A DNA stretch of 35,920 bases from contig NZ_JAERIS010000015.1 of the NCBI RefSeq assembly GCF_017979425.1, forward strand, positions 1-35,920, read 5' to 3'. The notes under the pieces are model-generated. The model had not been told where the DNA came from. It was given only the letters and a program-made list of their open reading frames with translations, and did no database searches. This document shows positions 1 through 7,993 of this stretch, in pieces. Made by a program: the position numbers and the translations under genes. Origin of the DNA: Helicobacter salomonis. Its GTDB lineage: Bacteria; Campylobacterota; Campylobacteria; Campylobacterales; Helicobacteraceae. The first letter of the stretch is position 1. Every line of letters begins with the position of its first letter.

Positions 1-155
1 GCTTGAGAATGCTCTTGGGCGCAGTTGAGTGCAAAGAAGAAGGATTGCAATAGGCTAGAAAAGCCTAGTTGTGGGGGGGTATGGGTGAATTGGTTTTTTG
101 GGGGGATTGAAATGGGTTTTCCTTGCACTATTTAGCATACCAAGACAAGATAACG
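1..155. other. intergenic edge, G-rich on plus strand
   Basis: No confident gene is visible. The plus strand is G/T-rich, with a G7 run near position 73-79 and a G6 run near 102-107. There is a short hairpin (AGGCT-AGAAA-AGCCT type) around 52-68. On the minus strand a frame beginning with GTG at 128 stays open to the window edge (42 codons) but lacks a ribosome binding site and any recognisable motif, so it could be chance or the start of a gene lying to the left. Confidence 0.3.
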
Positions 156-1802
156 CTAAGTAAGATCGCGGATTTTTTCTAGAATAGCTTGGGCGCGTGT
201 TTGCAGGAAGTAGTCATAGTCTTCAAAAAGGCGCATATCATCGCCTACAATCAAGTGCGTTGCCAAGCCCTCCGCACATTTTGAGTTGCTCTGCTGGTAT
301 TTGGGGATATAAACCCGCGGAGGTGTGTCTTTGATGGAACGATTTAAGCGTGCATCGATGCAGGTCATATTAGCGATTGCATCTGCGTTACTTCTAGGGT
401 AGGCATATTTGAGATGATTCTTGGGGAAAAAGTGATGGAGGTTGCGCTTTTGCGCGCTATGTAAAAACAAGTTGTCTAAGATTACCTTGCTATTGTTGTC
501 GAAATTCTTGGGTTCTAAAGTTGCCAAAACACAGAGAACGGCCCGATGTAGAGCATTCCGTGTGCTAAAGCGATCGGTGATTAGAAACTCTTGTGAGAGT
601 TCAAGAGGCAGTTCTTTGTCAAAATCCACGGGTTTCTCTTCATAGATGCGTTTGACGATTTCAAACTGGATGCTTAAATGATCATTTTGAATCTTGCCTA
701 GGAAAGCGGATCGAAAAAAGAGGCGTCGGAGATTGGAAATTTGGCCAGCATTAGGAGATTTGCGCTGACTGAGTACATAGAAATACGCTATGAGCATAAA
801 AAGAGCAGGATCTGACAAAAAGCCAGAAGCAGGGATATTGAGATCATGTTTGAGAAATTGGGCAGCATGTTTGAAACAAGGCGCGATCGCATTCCATCCA
901 TTCTGTACCTCCCTAGCACTTAACTTTAAGAGAGCCGGGATAGAAATCTTTTCCTTGAGTGGGCTTGTGATATGGGCACGCAGATGATAGGCGATAAGCT
1001 GTAAGATCACCAAAGGTTTTTCAAGGCTGTAATCTAACTTCTCGAGTTCCCCCATGAGGGCTTGGGATCGCTCAATCACATTAAAGCCCTCTAAGGTGAC
1101 AATGGCCTGACTCTCATCTGTTTCATCGGGAATATAAAATTTAGCGCATAGAATTTCAAAAGTGCTCAGTTTTGTGCCCCCAGTGTTGATACGAGCGAAG
1201 ATTTCGATGATTTCCTCCAAGGCAGTTTGTGTAATCTCAATGGTAGGGAATAAATAATCTTCAATGTTGTACTTAAAGGCTTCGAACTCCATAGCAGTCT
1301 GTTTATCTAGCTGATACTTGTCCTGAATATCCAAGATACTTTGCGTAATCAAGTCATGCGCACTGACCGCTTGGAAGGGGTTCTCCTCTTTGGGGTTTTT
1401 GACAAAACAATATTCTCCATTTTCGTTCGCCTCCACCCTAAGCCAAATATCTTTGTAGTTCTCTCTAACCCTAGCACTTTTAGAGATTTGCAGGCCTTTG
1501 TAGACCATGAACAATGCCGTGATGCGCTGTTGCCCATCGAGTACATAGTGCGTGTATTCATCCGGATGAGGTCTTCCCAGTTCATAATGCCCAATCTCAG
1601 TGCACGCCTGCAATTTCTCCTTAGTTTTCCACAGCACGAAACTGCTCGTGGGGAATCCCCTGAGAATACTATCGATGAATTTGGCCACTTGCTCTTTAGT
1701 CCATACAAAATTTCTTTGGAAACGCGGGATTTGAAACTCCCCGTTTTCTAAAAGACGGACAATCTCCCTAAATTTTCTTTCTCCGTGATTACAAATAGGC
1801 AT
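156..1802 (-). CDS. GmrSD-type DUF262 / HNH-like nuclease protein
   Basis: A 548-residue protein with the DUF262 (GmrSD N-terminal, ParB/Srx-like) signature: IPRFQRNFVW at residues 25-34, LDGQQRITALF at 88-98, and FARINTGGTKLS at 202-213. The C-terminal part carries an HNH/DUF1524-like core, HHFFPKNHL at 456-464, followed by NMTCIDARLNRSIKDTPP near 478-495. In characterised members (GmrSD, BrxU) the DUF262 domain uses nucleotide and the HNH domain cuts modified or phage DNA, so a type IV-like defence role is inferred, not shown. The ATG lies 3 nt after the flgE2 stop codon, with only a weak GAAG-type ribosome binding site, suggesting it is read with the hook operon. All recognised motifs are intact. 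Confidence 0.85.
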   Translation of the reverse strand: MPICNHGERKFREIVRLLENGEFQIPRFQRNFVWTKEQVAKFIDSILRGFPTSSFVLWKTKEKLQACTEIGHYELGRPHPDEYTHYVLDGQQRITALFMVYKGLQISKSARVRENYKDIWLRVEANENGEYCFVKNPKEENPFQAVSAHDLITQSILDIQDKYQLDKQTAMEFEAFKYNIEDYLFPTIEITQTALEEIIEIFARINTGGTKLSTFEILCAKFYIPDETDESQAIVTLEGFNVIERSQALMGELEKLDYSLEKPLVILQLIAYHLRAHITSPLKEKISIPALLKLSAREVQNGWNAIAPCFKHAAQFLKHDLNIPASGFLSDPALFMLIAYFYVLSQRKSPNAGQISNLRRLFFRSAFLGKIQNDHLSIQFEIVKRIYEEKPVDFDKELPLELSQEFLITDRFSTRNALHRAVLCVLATLEPKNFDNNSKVILDNLFLHSAQKRNLHHFFPKNHLKYAYPRSNADAIANMTCIDARLNRSIKDTPPRVYIPKYQQSNSKCAEGLATHLIVGDDMRLFEDYDYFLQTRAQAILEKIRDLT

Positions 1803-1805
1803 GGC

Positions 1806-3608
1806 TTACTTCTTCAAATTGATGGCTTCTTTAATGAGATCGTCTCCGGTGGTGAAGGCTTTGGCATTCATGGAATAGCCTCGTTGCATTAAAATGAGAT
1901 TCGTCAAAGAATGCCCAGCATTGACATTGCTGGTCTCCAGGTATTTGTGCATGATCTTGCCAAATTTGAGCTTGCCATCATCGCGATCCCAGCCGATAAT
2001 TGGATTTCCACTCAAGGGCGCAGCGCGTCCGTTCACCGTCGCATTTTGGATATCAAAGAGATTGCTCCCCACTTTTTTAAGCCCTTGGTCATTGATGAAA
2101 CTTGCGATTCCCACACGCCCCATGGTCTCTAATGCCCCATTACTGAAGATGAGGTGGATAATTCCGTCATCATCAATGCGCATGTTTTGCAACAAGCCCT
2201 TGGGTTTTCCATCTTGGGAGATTTGAAAGATTTTAGAATCTTCATAAGTTACATCGCTAGAATCGTAATCATCACTCTTAGCTAACGAGTAGGTCAAGGG
2301 GTTGCCCTTGAAGTCTAGTGTGACAGGGTCAGCCTGGATTTTGCCCGTTTTATCAAAGGTAATCGTTTGGCGCACGGGATTGTTAATAGGAGTTTTATCA
2401 CGCGTCTCAATGATGGAACTTTCCACATCCCATTTGTCCTGTGAGTTGGGATTCAAGGGGTCTTTGATCTCTGTCATGAAAAAATCGCTTTTTAAGAGAT
2501 ATTTTTGTCCAGCTTTGTCGTAAATCTCTGCAGTGGTGCTGTAAAAGGGAATACGAATCGAGGTGGAATCTCGAGATTCACCCTTTTTTAAGATCGCCCC
2601 ATTAGCCGTCCAACCTAATTTTTCTGCCATGTGACCTCCAACAGCAATGGTAGCAGTAGGGTCGCTAGGGTTTTTGATTTGCAGGAGCAAATGAGACTGC
2701 ACATCATTGGGGCTACTCTTGATGACATCCAAATCTAAGTTTGCCTTAGTCTGGAGCAATTTTTTCAAATCCCCCAGAGTTCTAAACTCGTTTTTATCAG
2801 GTCCACCCGTGCCGTATTTAAAGGTAAAATCCTGCGCAAGATCGCCCTTGACCACCATGATCTCTAAATTGCGGTGCATGGCCAAATCTAAAGGCTCATT
2901 ATCGTCATTGGCTAAGGCATTGACATCTTGGTTTAAGAAGCGATTCTGAATCACTTCCCCATTTTCGTCTAAAAAATACTCCTCAGCCGGGCGCACGTGG
3001 TTTCTGGGGTTTAAATTAAGACTGAGATTGAGCTTGGTTGTGACCACAGGTTGGTATTGCACATCACGGGGCAAATAAAGGGGAGTGAGCTTGCCTGCTT
3101 GCAAGGCCTTGGTCTCTTCTTCTCTGTTGCCTGCTGTTAAAATCCCATTTTTGATTTTGTGCAAATCTACGCCGTAGAGATAGTAACCATGTGAATTGAC
3201 AATATACCCCTCTGCATCGCGCAAAAAATTTCCATCACGGGTGTAGAAATTTTCCTGAGCTTGCTGGTAACCATCTTTATTGATCTCCATGCTTCCATTT
3301 TTATTAGGCCCTACAACAAACCACCCACTTCCCTGATAAGCCATGTTAAATTCTGCATCACTGGGCATGTACTCGCCATCTTTATTAGAAATCGCGTTTC
3401 CCCCCGCAGCAGCCCCATAGTTACGATCATTGGCCGTGACCGTATTCCCCCCTAGAGAATCTAAGTGCGAAGCAAAAAGGGATTTAAACTCGGGATTATT
3501 GGCACGATAGCCCACAGTGTTGATATTGGCAATGTTATTAGAAACGCTGTCGATGCCAAATTGATGAGTCTTGATTCCAGAATAAGCGTTGAGAATTGTA
3601 TCATTCAT
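1806..3608 (-). CDS. flgE2: flagellar hook protein FlgE paralogue
   Basis: A 600-residue FlgE-family protein. The N-terminus has the axial-protein pattern (NAYSGIKTHQFGIDSVSNNI, then NINTVGYRA) and the C-terminus the matching coiled-coil segment with NVNAGHSLTNLILMQRGYSM; a large variable domain lies between. Its length and its position directly after flgD match H. pylori HP0908 (about 605 residues), the second FlgE-like protein, rather than the main hook subunit HP0870 (about 718 residues); this comparison is from memory. The start codon overlaps the flgD stop (ATGA), implying translational coupling. It should be exported through the flagellar type III system. Whether it is structural in the hook here cannot be read from sequence. 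Confidence 0.9.
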   Translation of the reverse strand: MNDTILNAYSGIKTHQFGIDSVSNNIANINTVGYRANNPEFKSLFASHLDSLGGNTVTANDRNYGAAAGGNAISNKDGEYMPSDAEFNMAYQGSGWFVVGPNKNGSMEINKDGYQQAQENFYTRDGNFLRDAEGYIVNSHGYYLYGVDLHKIKNGILTAGNREEETKALQAGKLTPLYLPRDVQYQPVVTTKLNLSLNLNPRNHVRPAEEYFLDENGEVIQNRFLNQDVNALANDDNEPLDLAMHRNLEIMVVKGDLAQDFTFKYGTGGPDKNEFRTLGDLKKLLQTKANLDLDVIKSSPNDVQSHLLLQIKNPSDPTATIAVGGHMAEKLGWTANGAILKKGESRDSTSIRIPFYSTTAEIYDKAGQKYLLKSDFFMTEIKDPLNPNSQDKWDVESSIIETRDKTPINNPVRQTITFDKTGKIQADPVTLDFKGNPLTYSLAKSDDYDSSDVTYEDSKIFQISQDGKPKGLLQNMRIDDDGIIHLIFSNGALETMGRVGIASFINDQGLKKVGSNLFDIQNATVNGRAAPLSGNPIIGWDRDDGKLKFGKIMHKYLETSNVNAGHSLTNLILMQRGYSMNAKAFTTGDDLIKEAINLKK

Positions 3609-4795
3609 GCGTGCACCTCTGGTGCTTTTGTCGTCGTGTTGGCCAAGTTAGATACGCTATGCACAAGGGGCTTAGCAGGGGTGAGGAGACCCAAATTTTC
3701 ATGGGATCGTGGCTCTGCACGGGTATTGGACGCGCTGGCAGAGATAGGCGTTTTAAGGGGAGATGTAGGCTCTCGAGCTGGAGGAGTGGTAGAAGCGTTG
3801 GGCTTGTCTTCTGGAACAGACTTTTCAAACGAGCTCACATCAGAGTCAACACCCTTTTGAGATGCGTGTGGGGATTGCTTGGGCGCGGTGTCATTAGAAT
3901 CGGACACCTTCGGAGTAGTGGGAGGAGGGGTGTTCTCCTGCACGAGGTGGGCTAAACTCTCATGTTGTTCCTGATCGTGGCGCGAACTAGGCTTGTCATA
4001 AAATTCTAGGGCACTATCCATTGGCAAAACCATATCGCCCATTCTAAGCATGGGTTTGCCCTTGTTAAATACCACACTCTGCACCTCGCCCCTACCAATG
4101 CGCGTATGGAGATACTTATTGCTACTGGGGTCCAGATTGTATTCAGCTACAATCTCATAAGTGCCCGGCTTGACAGGTTTGCCCTCTTGATTCAAACCAT
4201 CCCACTCAAAGTGCACATACCCATACTGACCACTTTTATCTTTCAAAGAGAGGGTGCGCACGAGTTTCTTATTTTGATCAAAGATTTGTACTCCCGGATT
4301 GCCCTCAGAAACCTTGATAGGCTGATCGAAATAGAGAGCAAAGGTAACCTTGCCCTTGCCTACATTGATTCCCTTGACATCGGTTTCGGCGATCTTGCCA
4401 ATCATGGTAACGCTATTGCGCCCAGAAGCCTCTGTCATCAATGCGCTAGCCTTCAGGCTATTGTCCATTCCCTTATCCAAGTGATCGAGAGTTTCCTTGA
4501 GTTTGCCCTGGAAATCTTTGAGAGACTGGTTAGTCTGCTTACTGGATTGCATCGCATCGGCCACTTCTTTCATAGTCTTCTTATTCTCTTCTTGCATTTC
4601 CACTTGTGTGAGTTGTGCCGTTTGGGTGATGATTTTGTCGGTTTCCATAGGTGCTGTGGGGTCTTGATTCTTGAGTTGCTCTAAAAACAACTTCATGAAC
4701 GCATCCTTATCTAAACCATTGGCGATCTTGGGCTCGTGTTTTTTCTTCTCCATCGCCGCTTTTGCCCCGGTCACTTCTGCTAAATCAATGGGCAT
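3605..4795 (-). CDS. flgD: hook-cap assembly protein FlgD with long C-terminal extension
   Basis: FlgD caps the growing hook and is needed for FlgE polymerisation. The conserved N-terminal export/cap region KDAFMKLFLEQLKNQDPTAP with QTAQLTQVEMQEE is present, followed by the FlgD Ig/tudor-like domain (KPGTYEIVAEYNLD). I place the start at 4795 because GGGAGAAGGGC precedes this ATG; the ATG at 4825 sits inside a TATAAT sequence and has no ribosome binding site. That gives 396 residues, versus about 300 recalled for H. pylori FlgD. The surplus is a Pro/Ser/Thr-rich tail over roughly the last 120 residues, low in complexity and probably disordered. The stop overlaps the flgE2 start. Confidence 0.9.
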   Translation of the reverse strand: MPIDLAEVTGAKAAMEKKKHEPKIANGLDKDAFMKLFLEQLKNQDPTAPMETDKIITQTAQLTQVEMQEENKKTMKEVADAMQSSKQTNQSLKDFQGKLKETLDHLDKGMDNSLKASALMTEASGRNSVTMIGKIAETDVKGINVGKGKVTFALYFDQPIKVSEGNPGVQIFDQNKKLVRTLSLKDKSGQYGYVHFEWDGLNQEGKPVKPGTYEIVAEYNLDPSSNKYLHTRIGRGEVQSVVFNKGKPMLRMGDMVLPMDSALEFYDKPSSRHDQEQHESLAHLVQENTPPPTTPKVSDSNDTAPKQSPHASQKGVDSDVSSFEKSVPEDKPNASTTPPAREPTSPLKTPISASASNTRAEPRSHENLGLLTPAKPLVHSVSNLANTTTKAPEVHA

Positions 4796-4845
4796 GCCCT
4801 TCTCCCGTTGTAGTATAACCCCCATTATACCCTAATCTGCTGATC

Positions 4846-6312
4846 TTAAGCGTAGAGTCCTGCACTCTTAGATGATTCGGAGGGGGGGGCATTGGTATCC
4901 TTAGGTGGCGTGGGCGTGGCGGGCGAATTTTGACTAGGATTGCCTTGAGCCTGTCCTTGTTGTTGCTGTTGAGAATGGCCCGATCCTCCATGCCCTGCGT
5001 TATTGTGGGCGATAAAACTCACATCCACATCACTAAAGCCCATTTGGGCTAAATTGTGACGCAACTCATTGTTGTAAGAGGAAAGCAAAGCAGCTACAGG
5101 CGCGCTAGAAGCCACGCTCACTTGAATATTCTTACCCACTTGTTGGATTACCACATCCACTTTGCCCAATTTGTCGGGGTGGAGTTCCATGGAAAGTCTG
5201 CTAATGGGGGGTTTGAAATTTTGAAGTTCTTGTTTGAGTTCTGTAGCAAAGTTTTTAAGGGTTTCCTTGATCTGGGGGGCTTTGGGCAATTCCTTATCTT
5301 GAGTGTGTTGGATGGCCGTGTGGGATGCACTTTCTTTGATTGCCACACTAGATTTTTCTTCCTTGGTCTCTTCTAGGGTTGGCTTGGCAGGGCCGTGCAG
5401 GGGTGCATGAGGAGCGTAGATTGAGGGGGGGAACTGCGCAAGAGCTTCCTTGAATGCCTGTTTGATCTCCTTATCATTAGTCTCATTGTCCTTGGGGAGG
5501 GTGTGTCCATAAATTTTTTGGGCGTTGACTTTGGCGAGATTCTGTTTCTGTTGGGCCGTAGTCTGTTGCCCCAAGAGTTGGGTTAAAGGGGTCTTGGGAG
5601 GAGTGGGAGTCTGTTGTGCAGGTTTAGTCGTGGGTTTTGGCGTTGAATCTAAAACATCTTTGATTTCCTCAGCTTGCTTGGGTGCTGGAGATGTTTCTTT
5701 TCCCCCTTTAAGAGTGGACTTGGGTTTTTCCTGCATCTCAAGTAAACTCTGGGTAGGGAGGGTTTTTTCCTTAATTTCTGTTGACCCCTTAGGGGTTTTA
5801 GACACTTTCTTTTCATGTTTGAGCTTGCTCAAGCCTAGCTTTTTGGCACTCTCCAGCTTCTGGATGTCTGAGAGCTTGGCATCTTTGGAATTCGAGGGCG
5901 CTTTGCCTGATGGTAAATCCTTGTCGCTGAGGGCAACTTTCTGTGCTAAGAGCGCATCTTCAGAGGTCTTTGGAGTGGAATCGGGTAACTTGACCATCTT
6001 GGTATCGAGTAAGTGCGCAAGCGGACTTTGGGTAATATCTAGGCTCTGTTTACCCTTTGAAGCCCTCTTGTCTTTAGTAGGCATGTCGGCGGGTAGAGCC
6101 TGCTCTTTAGCATGGGGAGAAGACTTTAAAGGCAGAGCGTGCTTTTTGCTATCCCGGGTTTTTAAATCAGCAAGTGCTTTGAGATTATTTTTTTTATTGG
6201 ATAAAAGCTGTTTGAAAGCATCTTTGTCTTCTAAAATCGCCTTATGTGTGGAGGGGGCCTTGCCCTTACTGGGCGCTTTGGCGGCCTCTAAATTGATAGG
6301 GTTGAGCGCCAC
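4846..6312 (-). CDS. fliK: flagellar hook-length control protein FliK
   Basis: A 488-residue protein: a long, low-complexity Lys/Pro/Ser-rich N-terminal ruler region, then the conserved Flg_hook domain (SRLSMELHPDKLGKVDVVIQ, VAALLSSYNNELRHNLAQMG) near residues 370-430, then a Gln/Gly/Pro/Ser-rich tail. FliK measures hook length and switches export specificity from hook to filament. The start is GTG at 6312, preceded by AAAGGA at a 5-nt gap. A sigma-54-type promoter lies just upstream. A run of eight C (coding strand) at 4882-4889 lies about a dozen codons before the stop, so slippage would alter only the extreme C-terminus. Confidence 0.92.
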   Translation of the reverse strand: MALNPINLEAAKAPSKGKAPSTHKAILEDKDAFKQLLSNKKNNLKALADLKTRDSKKHALPLKSSPHAKEQALPADMPTKDKRASKGKQSLDITQSPLAHLLDTKMVKLPDSTPKTSEDALLAQKVALSDKDLPSGKAPSNSKDAKLSDIQKLESAKKLGLSKLKHEKKVSKTPKGSTEIKEKTLPTQSLLEMQEKPKSTLKGGKETSPAPKQAEEIKDVLDSTPKPTTKPAQQTPTPPKTPLTQLLGQQTTAQQKQNLAKVNAQKIYGHTLPKDNETNDKEIKQAFKEALAQFPPSIYAPHAPLHGPAKPTLEETKEEKSSVAIKESASHTAIQHTQDKELPKAPQIKETLKNFATELKQELQNFKPPISRLSMELHPDKLGKVDVVIQQVGKNIQVSVASSAPVAALLSSYNNELRHNLAQMGFSDVDVSFIAHNNAGHGGSGHSQQQQQGQAQGNPSQNSPATPTPPKDTNAPPSESSKSAGLYA

Positions 6313-6342
6313 ACCGATCCTTTGTGTTTTCCAATACTACAA

Positions 6343-6356
6343 GCAAAGATAATACC
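6343..6356 (-). promoter_or_regulatory. sigma-54 (RpoN) promoter for fliK-flgD-flgE2
   Basis: Read on the minus strand, TGGTATTATCTTTGCTTG has the diagnostic GG at 6356-6355 and GC at 6344-6343 with exactly 10 nt between, and a TTTGCTT -12 element. Expected transcription start is about 6332, leaving a short leader with AAAGGA before the fliK GTG at 6312. The -24 element (TGGTAT) differs from TGGCAC at two positions. Sigma-54 control of rod/hook genes is established in Helicobacter; use of this site is inferred. Confidence 0.7.
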
Positions 6357-6361
6357 ATGAG

Positions 6362-7600
6362 CTAAGAGGGGGCGGGGCGTGTTCCCACCATGCCCATCAC
6401 CACCATTCCTACAAAGAAGCTTCCCTCGATGAAATAGGCAAAGGGATCAAAGCCAATACCCAAAACAATATAAAAGAAAAGCATGGTAAGCATCAAAAGT
6501 GGTAACTGTGAATTTTGTTGGAGTCGTTGCCAAAAAATACGCGCGACCACACCCCAAAGTGCGAGCAACACTCCCAGCCCTACAAGACCTTTATGGGCCA
6601 GCGTGTTGAAAATCTCGTTATCGTATTTTCCCTTGCAGTCGCTCCCTTCTACACTATGATAAGAGTGTGCCATTGCAATAATTGTGTCCATGTGTTTGCA
6701 ACGCGCACTTAAGCTCATTCCAAAGAGAGGTGAGAGGCGTACAATGACCAAGGCTTCTTTCCAACGCTCTAGCCGTGCGCCGATGCTTGAATCTGAATTT
6801 TTTTGCGCGTAAAGCTTGAGATCATGGCTAAAACTCTCGTGAGCCCATCTGGATATGTGAATCAGTGCGCGATTTTCTAACATCTGTTCCCCCACAAATA
6901 ATCCGCCCAATACTGCACCAAGTATTAGCATGTAGGGCAGGGAGCGATAGGATTTTTGTAAGTAGAGCACTAGGACTGAGAGAGCGATAAAAGTACAGGC
7001 AAAAGCGATCCACGCGCTTCGGGTTGCGCTCATGATCACTACCATAAATCCCAGGAGCAAAGCTCCACTAAAAAACATCCTTTCGGCGCGTTTAGGTGTG
7101 TAAAGTGCGTAGATATAGCACCCAAAAATCGCTATAGAGCTCAGGGTAACAAAACCTACTATGGTGCTCCAAGCACTCACGCGTCCTATCCCAAAACCTA
7201 GTTTGCCCACCAGCGCGATCACCCCATTGCACGCAGATGCAAGTGCCATGCTATAGAAAATAACCCGTTGGTTGAGCGTAATAGGCACATGGCTTAGACA
7301 CACTAAGGCCAATACGCCCAATAGATAAATTACAGGCATATTGAGCAAGCGTAAGTTATAGGAGAAGTGCTCTAAACTGCCATCCATAAAGAGATTTGGC
7401 AAGACACTTGCAAACATCAACACCCACACCCATACTAGCCACTTGTGCGCACGAGGTAATTGTAAGGAGGGCTTGTACTTGAGATAACAACCCACTGCTC
7501 CCAGCGCCAAGACAATCAAAAGAATCTGTGCGAGAGGCTTTTTGAAAGAAGTTAGAAAAAACAGCGCAAAGACTAGAGTGAAAAAGTTCGATGCGCTCAC
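6362..7600 (-). CDS. waaL: O-antigen ligase family membrane protein WaaL
   Basis: A 412-residue polytopic inner-membrane protein with about ten hydrophobic segments and a large periplasmic loop around residues 240-330, the Wzy_C/O-antigen ligase layout. The loop contains ERWKEALVIV followed by SPLFGMSLSA, and AHSYHSVEGSD, with the Arg and His residues typical of the ligase loop. WaaL joins undecaprenyl-linked O-antigen to the lipid A core on the periplasmic face. It starts with GTG 7 nt after the rpsO stop and has a poor ribosome binding site, so it probably depends on rpsO transcription. The rpsO-waaL adjacency is the same as H. pylori HP1040-HP1039. An O-antigen polymerase is an alternative by fold, but synteny favours the ligase. 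Confidence 0.82.
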   Translation of the reverse strand: MSASNFFTLVFALFFLTSFKKPLAQILLIVLALGAVGCYLKYKPSLQLPRAHKWLVWVWVLMFASVLPNLFMDGSLEHFSYNLRLLNMPVIYLLGVLALVCLSHVPITLNQRVIFYSMALASACNGVIALVGKLGFGIGRVSAWSTIVGFVTLSSIAIFGCYIYALYTPKRAERMFFSGALLLGFMVVIMSATRSAWIAFACTFIALSVLVLYLQKSYRSLPYMLILGAVLGGLFVGEQMLENRALIHISRWAHESFSHDLKLYAQKNSDSSIGARLERWKEALVIVRLSPLFGMSLSARCKHMDTIIAMAHSYHSVEGSDCKGKYDNEIFNTLAHKGLVGLGVLLALWGVVARIFWQRLQQNSQLPLLMLTMLFFYIVLGIGFDPFAYFIEGSFFVGMVVMGMVGTRPAPS

Positions 7601-7607
7601 AAAAAGT

Positions 7608-7880
7608 CTAACGGTTTTTGATTCCCAGGGCTTGGATAACTTCCAAGTAGCGTTCGTGCTGGGTGCGTTTGAGGTACTTGAGCAAATTCCTACGATGTCC
7701 TACGAGCTTGAGAAGCCCTAAACGACTGGAATGATCCTTGGGATTGCTTTTTAGGTGAGCGCTTAAATCGCTAATACGCTGACTGAGCAAGGCGATTTGC
7801 ACTTCACTAGAGCCCGTATCGCCCGCTTGCCTGCCAAACTTGGCAATAATTTCTTGCTTTTTTTCTGCACACAAAGCCAT
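7608..7880 (-). CDS. rpsO: 30S ribosomal protein S15
   Basis: Ninety residues, the usual S15 length, with the family pattern [17 protein letters not shown] and the rRNA-binding segment [21 protein letters not shown]15 binds 16S rRNA near the central three-way junction and nucleates platform assembly. The ATG follows AGGAG at a 5-nt gap. It heads a minus-strand run into waaL and the fliK block, and is divergent from flhA, the same arrangement as H. pylori HP1039-HP1041. Confidence 0.98.
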   Translation of the reverse strand: MALCAEKKQEIIAKFGRQAGDTGSSEVQIALLSQRISDLSAHLKSNPKDHSSRLGLLKLVGHRRNLLKYLKRTQHERYLEVIQALGIKNR

Positions 7881-7914
7881 ATAAACTCCTAGCTCAAAAT
7901 TTTAACAATCTTTG

Positions 7915-7920
7915 ATTATA
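7915..7920 (-). promoter_or_regulatory. -10 box of the rpsO promoter
   Basis: TATAAT on the minus strand, 35 nt before the rpsO ATG, with no obvious -35 box as is common in Helicobacter. The predicted start near 7908 gives a leader of about 28 nt carrying AGGAG. Confidence 0.65.
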
Positions 7921-7950
7921 TCCTAGAAAAGTGAAATTTTACATGAAAGA

Positions 7951-7959
7951 GTGTAAAAT
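7951..7959 (+). promoter_or_regulatory. extended -10 promoter of flhA
   Basis: GTGTAAAAT contains TG one base before a TAAAAT -10 hexamer. The predicted start near 7966 lies about 28 nt before the flhA GTG. It is divergent from, and about 30 bp from, the rpsO promoter. Confidence 0.55.
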
Positions 7960-7993
7960 AAGACCATCCTAACACAAGGGGTATCTAAGAGGC

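Noticed and set aside
4106-4684. Plus-strand frame (192 codons) opposite flgD
   Set aside because: Antisense of conserved FlgD domain codons, without translation signals.
4796-4825. Upstream ATG of flgD at 4825
   Set aside because: It lies within a TATAAT sequence and has no ribosome binding site; the ATG at 4795 has one.
5525-6352. Long plus-strand frame (275 codons) opposite fliK
   Set aside because: A shadow caused by the Lys/Pro/Ser-rich composition of FliK; no ribosome binding site, no motif, and the minus strand holds a clear fliK.
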